Assembly (NCBI GenBank): GCA_024704765.1
Contig: JAKMXF010000066.1
Location: 62,001-126,000 of the forward strand
Length of the DNA stretch: 64,000 nucleotides
From: Oopsacas minuta
Taxonomy: Eukaryota > Porifera > Hexactinellida > Lyssacinosida > Leucopsacidae
Reading direction: 5' to 3'
Part shown: in pieces, positions 56,801-64,000 of the stretch
How positions within the stretch are numbered: position 1 is the stretch's first letter
Layout of the letters: the number at the start of each line of letters is the position of its first letter
Notes under the pieces: generated by a model
Told to the model about the DNA's origin: nothing
Seen by the model: only the letters and a program-made list of their open reading frames with translations
Databases searched by the model: none
Program-made: the position numbers and the translations under genes

Positions 56801-57724
56801 TTCTTGTTTACTTGCATAGATAAATTATACTAATAATTCTGTATGAATGAACCTTTGAGTATTTCGATCTTCTGTTTAGTTGGAGAAGAAGCAAATACAG
56901 ATAGCTATTGACTCACAATTACATGGAACACAGTTATTGGTACTTTAGTTAGATTAGAAATTCTGAAATTTGCAATCGTTGTATTTAATTTGGTTCCATT
57001 TTAATGGGAAATAAATTCAATAATTAGTCGAAGCGGAAATTATGTAAGAACCCACAAGCAAAGTAATTACTATATTAGTTACAAATATATCAAATTTTAA
57101 ATTTTAGTTCAATTTATTACTTCTCCTTGTATTGTATAGGAAAAGAATAAATCTCTATCAAAGAACCAATCAATATTAGAAACAGAGAGTGGACAATGTG
57201 CTATGATGAATCAGCTGATAGCAATGAAAGAAGCATATGCTAGAGAGCAGGTAAGTTACGGTATGTACTATTCTATTCCTTTTGTTTCCGATTCCCATTG
57301 TCTTAGTTATTCAGGTTGTACTGCATATGAATAGCATAATGTATTTATCTAGAAACAAACTCTAGCTAAGTCACAGTTAGCTATTGACAACATTGGGAGT
57401 ATTTGCTATCAACACAGACATTCTAAAAAGAAACCAGCTAAGATGACGGTATTTGATCAACTGGACTTTATACAAGTATGTAGTAATTATTTACCGATAC
57501 TAGTTACTTGTAAATGATAACTATCCTGTTTTATAAGTTATTTACGTATACGTATTCATACACGAATTATCTATATTTAGGATTTTATATTGGATCTGGA
57601 GCAGACTGTGAATTTAGCAGTGAAATTAAGTGAAGAGAGTGATACTACAGGCGTAGAAGGAGACTCTAACAATACTACTCGTACACATAATACTAAGTCT
57701 AAAGCAACCCTTTCACTCAAGTAA
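50834..57724 (+). CDS. CFAP73: CCDC42/CFAP73-like axonemal coiled-coil protein, ten exons
   Basis: Model join(50834..50898,51010..51064,51603..51779,52211..52368,52938..53020,54307..54419,56880..56939,57140..57250,57353..57475,57581..57724), 362 aa; every junction is GT-AG and all phases close. The protein is almost entirely coiled coil with the DUF4200 pattern: REQELSDTDAQHREAIDRYN, ALKDKREK, FEERKLKFASYIKDEKSRQQ, YKILLEKAVES, then KYNTLKDTQTHLQERLQDL, and a C-terminal helix FILDLEQTVNLAVKL. This matches CCDC42 and CFAP73 (MIA2 in Chlamydomonas), which sit on ciliary axonemes with the inner-arm dynein regulatory MIA complex. Small exons make it invisible to simple frame scanning. The 60-bp exon 56880-56939 is the least certain (donor GTACTT). 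An NHL gene lies antisense inside the 54420-56879 intron. Confidence 0.82.
52396..52580. mobile_element. Decayed MITE in a CFAP73-like intron
   Basis: Resembles the 41801 element (ACGTTATCT..GAACATCCA, later TTTCGAGACACCAGATGTCA). It produces open frames (52396-52809) that are not coding. Confidence 0.5.
53763..54051. mobile_element. 289-bp hAT-like MITE with 8-bp target duplication
   Basis: Ends are CAGGCTTGGACCGGGTCA and, reversed, CAGGCTTGGACAGGGTCA. The flanking octamers are ATGCAGTG (53755-53762) and ATGCGGTG (54052-54059), 7 of 8 identical. The interior repeats GACCCGG. It sits in an intron of the CFAP73-like gene. Confidence 0.85.
54761..56005 (-). CDS. Coiled-coil/NHL-repeat protein, nested in an intron
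   Basis: 414 aa, single exon, antisense to its host gene. Residues 1-135 are helical/coiled (FGRIKDNITRVFDDLLNRL, DIEEEYLASNRKRS). From about 150 a propeller of NHL-type blades follows: FCSPRGIVLDEEKGDIFVAD, NNPRGISIDTNGDVYIAEYW, PKDVKLTKSSVVVLDWSSNC and LNKPKGIYITKTGKIFV. Architecture and size match the gene at 37019-38287, with substantial sequence divergence, so they are older paralogues. No RING or B-box. Likely a cytoplasmic binding protein for RNA or protein. It lies entirely within the intron 54420-56879. Confidence 0.88.
   Translation of the reverse strand: MATTKVEFNQDYFGRIKDNITRVFDDLLNRLSTRKEYILERVRDIEEEYLASNRKRSNTIDELKKLQKDGEEIGMIENENFSLIEAVNQIYETTIKDLSGTIPMPDVTINFPFLNELVTMIEELGEVKESQTRDSLYEELPNLAVGNCGKGKRQFCSPRGIVLDEEKGDIFVADRDNSRIQVMNYIGEYISEFGKGELKSPYGIAMTDYHIFITDTFYHAVFKYSKSSPNKLEAIAGKKGKLEGELNNPRGISIDTNGDVYIAEYWNSRVSVFTKNLEFIKSIGKGLVYPKDVKLTKSSVVVLDWSSNCINYFNRNGDHISSSVTRGYQQNCLVHEPFFFCLDESENIILTDRLNHCIKIISKSGKLIQTIGKKGKDKGQLNKPKGIYITKTGKIFVTSQNPKYAIQAFEYINR
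56400..56612. repeat. Dispersed repeat in the same intron
   Basis: Contains TTTGAGAATAATTACCAAAT, also found inverted at about 45246-45275, with GGATTT-rich arms and ends resembling GGTCCGGATGG and CCACCCGGAACC. Probably a decayed TIR element. Confidence 0.5.
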
Positions 57725-57856
57725 TTATTTACTTATTTACTGATATGCTCAGCAGTTTTGTCTTCAGCTAGTTCTTATACTGATATATGTATAAAACTTT
57801 ATTATATATTATTATTATTATTATTTTCTTTAATATTAGTTTCAGTTAGTTCGAAT

Positions 57857-58023
57857 CAAGATTGAAACCGATCGAACCGAATATCAGTATTCATGAATAG
57901 TTGCTTAACCGAATACTGCTGATAATATTCGGTTTGGACCAACCGAATACCGAATACCGAATACTGATATTCGCTTAACCAAATATTGAACTATTCGCCA
58001 AATATTATTCGGTTACAACCTTG
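57857..58023. mobile_element. CAAGGTTG-family hAT-like MITE with 8-bp target duplication
   Basis: Ends CAAGATTG and CAACCTTG. The flanking octamers GTTCGAAT (57849-57856) and GATCGAAT (58024-58031) match at 7 of 8. It falls between the CFAP73-like gene and ketohexokinase, 66 bp from the latter's start, so it overlaps that gene's promoter region. Confidence 0.8.
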
Positions 58024-58089
58024 GATCGAATGATTATTTATTAGTCTTTGAAGATACGTAGATAAGTAATTTAGAGAAATAAAGTTGCA

Positions 58090-59085
58090 ATGGCAGCGAT
58101 AAACTCGGAGACACAAATCTGTAACCGTATTCTTTGCGCCGGGTTATTGTGTCTTGACTACATATACATACTACCTGATTTCCCTAGAGAGGATAGTGAC
58201 GTCAGAGCTATCTCCCAGTCCAGGTCACGAGGGGGTAATGCTTCTACTAACGCTGCTATTCTTGCACAGCTGGGCTGGGATAAAGTTGAGTTTATAGGAA
58301 GTATAGGGAATACAACAGAGACTGATTTCTGTTTATATGAACTGAAGAAGTATGGAGTTATTGTAGAGAATTGTATCAAACATGAAGGCCTAGTTCAACC
58401 AAATACTTGTGCTATTATCAACAAGTCTAATGGTTCTAGAACTCTAATACATTATCATGGAGGATTCCCAGAGATTAATTACCAAGAATTCTCAGGTCTA
58501 AATCTGAATTTATACAAACTAATTCATTTAGAAGGTCGTACTAATGTAGATGAGCTGAATAAGATACTAAGATACATTTCAGATTGGAATTCTATAGATT
58601 CACATAAAATAGTTAAAACATCCTTTGAGTTAGAAAAGCCGTTAGATTTCTCTTCAATCCTTTCTCTCCCTGACGTTCTATTCGTGAGTAGTGAATACGC
58701 TAGTTCTATGGGTCATCAAGATATGCAGACTGCTTTACTGGAGATAAGCAAGCACACCAAGGAGGGTAGTCTAATAGTGTGTGCTTGGGGATCTAATGGC
58801 GCTTGTGGTGGTATAAAAAGAGGATGTCCTATGACGTCAGGAGATATAGTATCTGTGTCAGCATTTCCGCCTCCTGAAGGTGTGAAAGACACGCTAGGAG
58901 CGGGAGACTGTTTTATTGCGGCATGTCTGTTCGCTCTCATGATATTTGATGATAAGGGACTGAATAATGATGTAGTAAGTCGTGTTATTAAGTTTGGTTG
59001 TAAAATAGCTGGATATAAGTGTGGACAGTATGGATTCCACCTCAATAATGAGACTATTAGTCAATATAAGCAGGAGTTCTTCTGA
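58090..59085 (+). CDS. KHK: Ketohexokinase-like PfkB sugar kinase
   Basis: 331 aa, single exon. N-terminal strand ILCAGLLCLDYIYILPDFP, then the sugar-binding GGNASTNAAILAQLGW, FIGSIG, TCAIINKSNGSRTLIHYHG (as in ketohexokinases), HLEGR and a C-terminal PfkB signature DTLGAGDCFIAA (about 267-278) with the catalytic Asp and anion hole. Vertebrate KHK is about 298 aa. It would phosphorylate fructose (or a related ketose) at C1 using ATP, in the cytosol. All key motifs are present. A non-KHK PfkB sugar kinase remains possible. Confidence 0.9.
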   Translation: MAAINSETQICNRILCAGLLCLDYIYILPDFPREDSDVRAISQSRSRGGNASTNAAILAQLGWDKVEFIGSIGNTTETDFCLYELKKYGVIVENCIKHEGLVQPNTCAIINKSNGSRTLIHYHGGFPEINYQEFSGLNLNLYKLIHLEGRTNVDELNKILRYISDWNSIDSHKIVKTSFELEKPLDFSSILSLPDVLFVSSEYASSMGHQDMQTALLEISKHTKEGSLIVCAWGSNGACGGIKRGCPMTSGDIVSVSAFPPPEGVKDTLGAGDCFIAACLFALMIFDDKGLNNDVVSRVIKFGCKIAGYKCGQYGFHLNNETISQYKQEFF

Positions 59086-59655
59086 TGATTGTTTAGGTTT
59101 TGTTCTTATTTATTATCACTTGGATTATGTTTGTTGAGATTATTTATTTAGACAATTACAAATGGCTTATTAGAACTTCTGAAAGAGATTTACCATATTT
59201 TAATGTATATACGTAACACTTCTTGCGTGTTTTCTACAATTACTTATTCATTTGGAAACTAAATTCTATAAGTACAGAGCATAGAAAATATTATTTTTCT
59301 GCAAAACTTCTTTCCCTAATCACCGATGCCTGTTTACTACAAAGTCTCTAAGACTTGTTCTGAGCTACTGTAGATTTTATTTGTACACATTTTTCGTCTA
59401 CTTTCCACAGTAAAACTCGTTAATATGAACACGGTTAATGCGAATTTCCGGATAATACAAACATATATGTATTTACACAAAATTAGGTCCCTTTTATAGT
59501 TTTCAATGGATATTGCTCCGGTTGATACGTATTCCGGATAAGAAGTACTGACTTCGAAGGTCCATTTGTGTACTTATACACGTATGTATTAACGAGATCT
59601 ACTGTATTTCTAATACATATTTTATTTTGATTAGTAACAATTAGCATATTTTGAA
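59086..59655. other. Intergenic with a MITE
   Basis: About 59408-59604 has ends CAGTAAAACTCGTTAATATG and, reversed, CAGTAGATCTCGTTAATACA, with AATTTCCGGATAA and ATTCCGGATAA inside. This is a mariner/pogo-type non-autonomous element adjoining the next gene. Nothing else seen. Confidence 0.6.
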
Positions 59656-60396
59656 ATGAGAATCAAATATTTTGTTACTGAGATTACGCTTCGCTCGGTG
59701 CTTCTCCTCTTATTTTTGATAACAGAATTCATGCATTCTCATCACATGGATATCTTACCTGATCTAACAGATGCTTATGACACAGAATCAAAAAGTCAAC
59801 TGATCCCTACTCACATCTTATTCTCTGGTGTTGTCTTATTTCCACTATCAATTTTCTTAATAGCGAATGCACTAAAAGGATTCCCTATGGTTAAGATTGA
59901 TGAGATATTAGGGATTACAGGCACACTACTTCTAAACGGTGTTACTACAAACATTCTTAAGCTAACTGTTGGGAGACCTAGACCTGATTTTATCTCCCGA
60001 TGTCAACCTGCATATTCTACATGGAAATTAGAGCCGATCTGTTCAGGTGACGTTTCTAGATATGAAGAAGGATACAAGAGTTTTCCTAGTGGACACGCCA
60101 GCTGGAGTTTTGCTACTCTACTATTCATGTCTCTATACCTAGCTGGTAGGTTTAAAGCACTATCTCAATTCAGAATAAGGCTTCCACAACTATTGTTATC
60201 ATTGACTCCGTTTCTCATTGGCTGTTTTATAGGCTGGTCTCGTGTTAACGACCACATGCACCATCTGGGAGATGTAGTAGCAGGTGCTGTTATAGGGTGT
60301 GTCATAAGCTCTCTGTGCTACTTCCATTATTTTCATTCTTTATTCCATTCTCATTCAGATGAGTCAATATTTGAATCACAAGAAGTTAATTTGTAG
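59656..60396 (+). CDS. PAP2-type lipid phosphate phosphatase (PLPP4/5-like)
   Basis: 246 aa, single exon, six predicted membrane helices. The three-part PAP2 active site is complete: KLTVGRPRP (about 102-110), SFPSGHAS (about 142-149, proton-donor His) and SRVNDHMHHLGDVVAG (about 195-210, nucleophile His). Between motifs one and two is the CQPA...CSGD loop. The family removes phosphate from phosphatidate, diacylglycerol pyrophosphate or lysophosphatidate, with the active site facing the lumen or outside. Motifs fit the PLPP4/5 (PPAPDC1) branch. Length is normal. Confidence 0.9.
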   Translation: MRIKYFVTEITLRSVLLLLFLITEFMHSHHMDILPDLTDAYDTESKSQLIPTHILFSGVVLFPLSIFLIANALKGFPMVKIDEILGITGTLLLNGVTTNILKLTVGRPRPDFISRCQPAYSTWKLEPICSGDVSRYEEGYKSFPSGHASWSFATLLFMSLYLAGRFKALSQFRIRLPQLLLSLTPFLIGCFIGWSRVNDHMHHLGDVVAGAVIGCVISSLCYFHYFHSLFHSHSDESIFESQEVNL

Positions 60397-61904
60397 TTCT
60401 GGAGATTATTGCAAGTTTGTTTATATTCGATGTTACAAAATATTAAAACTGTAAAAGCGCTTATCAAATATAGAATTATTCCATTATCCCATTTCAAATT
60501 TCAATGCTGTGGGGTGATGTATTAATTATTACCATTAAAGTAATTGACAGATGCATACAAACATCAATAATATAATATCCATGGTTTCTTCGTGTTTATT
60601 GACTTAACCGTCTTAAATTAACAAATTTTTTGAATGTAAAATGAATTAATACACCAATAACATTCAACGGTGTATTATTGTATGTATGTATGTATTGACA
60701 TTCCATGTGTACATGTAAGGACCCTGTTAATGAAAAACTTTTTCAGCTCCACATGATGTCCATCTAAGCATGCGAGCAGGCGGCCTTTAATTCTCATTAT
60801 CTCATTATTTTATGACGTTATCATAAATTAATACAAAAGTTGACTCGTTCTTGAGCTATAGTAAAGACCAGGGATGACACATCCAATTACAGTATACCCT
60901 CACTTATCCGAACAGCACTGTTCCGATTTCAAATATTTGTTCGGATTAGCGAAATGCATTGAAACAATACTATGTTTTCAAAAGTTGTACAAACGATGAA
61001 AAGGCTGCCAACATCTATACTCTTAAAACGCGATTAATCTATCTGGTTGTTATATGTTGCAGTGCAAGTACGAATTTAGTGTATTCGCGAATACACCAAA
61101 TTCGTACTTGGACGCAACATATATCCAGAATTGATTGAAGAAACTGGAGGACCCTTAGGGCTGAGGTTTGGCATACAGGAGTATTTTGGGCCTGGCTCGG
61201 ATAATTTCGAGTCTTGAACGAAAATTCACACCTATGACAAAATTATGACGTAATTGTCACCTTTTTGGATTTTTGAAAAATCACACTATTAGCCACTGCT
61301 CAGCCAATATGTATGTTAGATGGTTGAAATTTGAATCACAGGTACGCCTCAAGATGCGAAATGTCCTGACGTGATAATAATTTTAACGATTATATATTTA
61401 TAATTGGTTATTCATAAAAATGTGTCATCCCTGATCTTTTCTGTGCAGCTAAGAACGAACCAACTTTTATATTACAAATTTTTGATATTTTGTATAAAAA
61501 TATCTATTGATCATTTCATATATTGACTTTGAAATGAAAGATGCAATATTTAGAGTTTTTTGCAAGGCATTAAACATATTTTGCCACATTCCTAAGATAT
61601 TTTGGAATATCTTGCTTGACAATTTGTTCTTCTACAAATATACACTACAATTAATCGGGCAAAAATCACCATTTCTGAAATATCATAATCACCTTGCATA
61701 TTAGTCTACCTGGTCACATATCACTGGTCCATTTTTCTGAACCACTGCCATGGCCTTATATTACGTAGTTCACGGTGTAACTAACAGTGGCATGATAGGA
61801 AATCAAATTATCACTGTGTTTTCCTGTTGAAATTTCTTGGCATGGAATATTATGAATTTTTAAACTTTATTTGTCGATTTAGCTCTACATATACTGTATT
61901 AATA
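60397..61904. other. Intergenic with palindromic and TTTCACACC-type repeats
   Basis: Contains a CTTATCCGAACAGCA...TTCGGATTAGCG inverted motif (60900-60960), the long palindrome at 61065-61110 and, at 61200-61440, sequence of the ATTCACACC-type repeat seen at 27.6 and 39.5 kb. A 65-codon frame at 61507-61704 has no family resemblance. Confidence 0.5.
61065..61110. repeat. 46-bp near-perfect spacerless palindrome
   Basis: The arms CAAGTACGAATTTAGTGTAT and its complement meet at TTCGCGAA with a single mismatched pair. Weaker symmetry continues outward (ATATGTTGC on the left, GCAACATAT on the right), to about 61050-61126. It could extrude as a cruciform; likely two element ends brought together. 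Confidence 0.85.
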
Positions 61905-62558
61905 ATGTCAGAATCAGGAGAAGGCACTATCTTTAGTTCCCTCATGTCGGGAAGCAGTAAGCTGGCAGGTAAGGTGGGATCTAAGGTAGCTAACTCTGAG
62001 ATTACTAAGGCTGCGAAGGATGGTGCTGTCAAGGGAGCTACTGATGGAGCTCAGAAGGGAATCACAGATCACTTTGCAAACAAATACGGAATGTCTCGAA
62101 GTAATTCCAAACCTGAAGAAACAAAGACACTCGGTACAATAGAGCAAAATATCACGGATGAGAAGGAAACGAAGGAAGCTGTTTTTACTCCTGAGCCTAA
62201 ATCTACCTCAAAGCTTCCTAACATTAACATTCCTAAACCACATTTCAAACGGAAAACTGGAGGAGGTAGAGTCAAGAGTCATCCCCAGATAGAAGAGCAT
62301 CGTAGGAAAATGAGAGAAAAGAAAACAGCTGTAATCCGTACAGAGACTAAATCAATCAGTCAAGAATGGGCGGTAGATGTTTGGTGTGTTGCTAATTTCA
62401 GTTATAAGGGAGAATTGCCTTGTGATTTGGAATTTATGAAGGGAGATAAAATTAAAGTTCTCCTCAGAACTGATACAGATTTTGACTGGTGGGAGGGAGA
62501 AGCTTATGGGAAGACAGGAATATTTCCTGCAAACTACGTGTCCATTATGAATAAATAA
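61905..62558 (+). CDS. C-terminal SH3-domain adaptor protein, unknown family
   Basis: 217 aa from the Met of MSESGEG; 26 upstream in-frame codons look like intron/UTR, with a TTTAG acceptor at about 61881. Residues 1-60 are Gly/Ala/Ser/Lys-rich and amphipathic (KLAGKVGSKVANSE, AVKGATDGAQKG). A polar, basic linker follows (KPHFKRKTGGGR, EEHRRKMREKK). The last 60 residues are an SH3 domain: CVANFSYKGE, ELEF-like DLEFMKGDKI, DWWEGEAYGKTGIFPANYV. The ALYDY motif is relaxed but the WW and P-NYV binding residues are present. It should act as a cytosolic adaptor for Pro-rich partners, perhaps membrane-associated through its N-terminus. No orthologue recognised. Confidence 0.75.
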   Translation: MSESGEGTIFSSLMSGSSKLAGKVGSKVANSEITKAAKDGAVKGATDGAQKGITDHFANKYGMSRSNSKPEETKTLGTIEQNITDEKETKEAVFTPEPKSTSKLPNINIPKPHFKRKTGGGRVKSHPQIEEHRRKMREKKTAVIRTETKSISQEWAVDVWCVANFSYKGELPCDLEFMKGDKIKVLLRTDTDFDWWEGEAYGKTGIFPANYVSIMNK

Positions 62559-64000
62559 TATTCTATTCTAGCTCTTTCTATTTTGTCCTGTATTGTAAAT
62601 TGTACATAGTTTGGTATAAAAACTGTCAAGTAAATTCCGAGATAGTGGGCATCATATACACAAAAGTCAACTGGTGGGGAAGGAAATTTGTTCGCTAATA
62701 TTCGAGATAGCGTACCTTCGCGGTTGCCGTAGGGACGGAATTTCAATTCCCATTCCCACGGCAACCCTGCGTACCATGAATCATTGTAGGAATTATGAAT
62801 CTAATCATCAATTTGAGAGTTACTACAGCTTTGTATGAATACCTGATATAGTAGTCATGATTGTAGATATGTTTGTGCTAAGCCCCTGCCCTGAGCATTC
62901 GAGGAGATAATACTCTTTACATTCACACATTAAATATTCATAATTACGAGAGCGCTTCGCTTGCTCGCTACGCGGTTGCGAACACTTCGTGTCCGCACTC
63001 GGGTCTATAGCTCTCGAGTACGTAAACTCGTAATCTTAACCGTAGCAAACATGATACTGCCATAATCTTTAAATCTTTTATGAAGTGTTGTTTACAATCA
63101 TATTTGAACTCAGCATATACGATTATCCCAGTATAGCCGTTGAAAGTATGAATCTACTACGAATTTGAAATTTGCTTACCTTACGTACCTAAAAGTAGAC
63201 AAATAATCACATAATGTTGTTTACAATATCATATTTGGACTCAGCACACTCGATTACCCTAGCACAATATTGTTTTGTTGTTGTGTTGTGTTGTGTTGTG
63301 TAATATTTGGTTCTGGACTTTATGAATGACTTTCTATATGGGAGCGTGACACACACAGACACACACAAGGACAAATTGAGATTTAATAATTATAGATGAA
63401 CTGTTAACAATAAATAGGAAAACACATAACTAAATGCCTGTTTAGTATATAACAATTGTAATCTGACAGTAGTGGCTCTCATAACGGCTGTGTTGAGAAA
63501 GAATGATGCTTCGATCCTTTTGGCCTCATGTTACCATTCAATATGGATTATCTATACCGATTCCATGAAAATACTAATAATCCCATTCTCTGATCTGATA
63601 ACAAACTCCATTCTTTTTACAAATGAAGGTTCAGGGATACAGCAGAATAATTCTAACACTTTATACTGTAGATAATAATCCAAGGTAGAACTGAGATGAA
63701 ATGATTAAATTCAGAAATTTGATCAGAATTATATATCAATTGGTTATTTAGTAATTGGATCAAATGTTCTACATTTCAAAGCTAATGGCCTAGACCTGAC
63801 AGTTCGTACAACTTTCAATAGCCTCTTACCAATTCCACATAAAAATAGATAAAAACCTTTGATCCTTCCCTCTTTCTTTTTGGCCCCACCTCGAGAGATT
63901 TTAGATTGATGCTAGAGGATTTAAAACGCTTTGAGTAAATTGAGGGTAAACTTATTCTAAGATTTAGTCATATTATCCTCAGGGGGGGGACTACTATTTA
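62559..64000. repeat. Gene-free end region with repeats
   Basis: 62635-62770 looks like a TIR element body. A hairpin island lies at 62948-63006 (GCGAACACTTCGTGTCCGC). Roughly 140-bp monomer pieces are at 63040-63250. A TTGTG microsatellite lies at about 63270-63302. 63310-64000 has nothing recognisable; a 67-codon frame at 63472 is not supported. Confidence 0.5.

Noticed and set aside
63270-63302. Possible CRISPR-like or satellite array
   Set aside because: Simple TTGTG microsatellite without spacers; a CRISPR array is not expected in this genome.
1-64000. tRNA, rRNA and transposase genes
   Set aside because: Scanned by eye for T-loop GGTTCGA-type boxes, rRNA-like blocks and DDE or reverse-transcriptase motifs; none was convincing, so all mobile elements here appear non-autonomous. 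A tRNAscan and profile search would settle this.

Overview
The window is A+T-rich nuclear DNA from an animal. Genes use the standard code, have GT-AG introns (two of 64 bp, others of a few hundred bp to 2.7 kb) and encode metazoan families: TRAF/MATH proteins, NHL-repeat proteins, an Ig/mucin receptor, a TRP channel, heparan-sulfate NDST, tetraspanin, AIG1/GIMAP-like GTPases, PEX13, RECQL5, a CCDC42/CFAP73-like axonemal protein, TM9SF and ketohexokinase. The style (few introns, compact genes, many small non-autonomous DNA transposons, expanded TRAF/NHL/AIG1 families) suggests a non-bilaterian animal, plausibly a sponge. That placement is inference.

Layout. 0.6-6.1 kb: tandem duplication carrying two intact two-exon TRAF-like genes. 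6.4-8.9 kb: intronless, broken NDST. 8.9-11.9 kb: repeat-rich gap. 11.9-14.4 kb (minus): single-exon ankyrin-TRP channel. 14.8-17.6 kb: dense transposon debris (TA-flanked mariner-like, Tc1-like and hAT-like MITEs). 17.7-20.5 kb: a broken Ig domain, then an intact four-exon Ig/mucin/FN3-like receptor with an ITAM-like tail, bracketed by two direct copies of one hAT-like element. 21.9-29.3 kb: housekeeping block (TM9SF, histidine phosphatase, PEX13, amidohydrolase). 29.7-43 kb: decayed NHL fragment, intact AIG1-like GTPase (minus), dead tetraspanin, intact NHL gene (minus) with an inverted dead copy of its end, and two dead AIG1-type GTPases. 43-46.3 kb: repeats, including a 600-bp long-TIR element. 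46.5-62.6 kb: methyltransferase, RECQL5, a ten-exon CFAP73-like gene with an NHL gene nested antisense in one intron, ketohexokinase, PAP2 phosphatase, SH3 protein. 62.6-64 kb: repeats only.

Functional themes. The accessory genes (TRAF x2, Ig receptor with tyrosine tail, AIG1 GTPases, NHL proteins) resemble innate-immune or self-recognition signalling families, but co-location alone does not make them a pathway. The best candidate for an undescribed system is the Ig/mucin receptor at 18.1-20.5 kb. Several multi-exon models here (TRAF pair, receptor, TM9SF, methyltransferase, CFAP73-like) were built by matching reading phase across GT-AG junctions; every phase closes. No CRISPR array, rRNA or convincing tRNA was seen.
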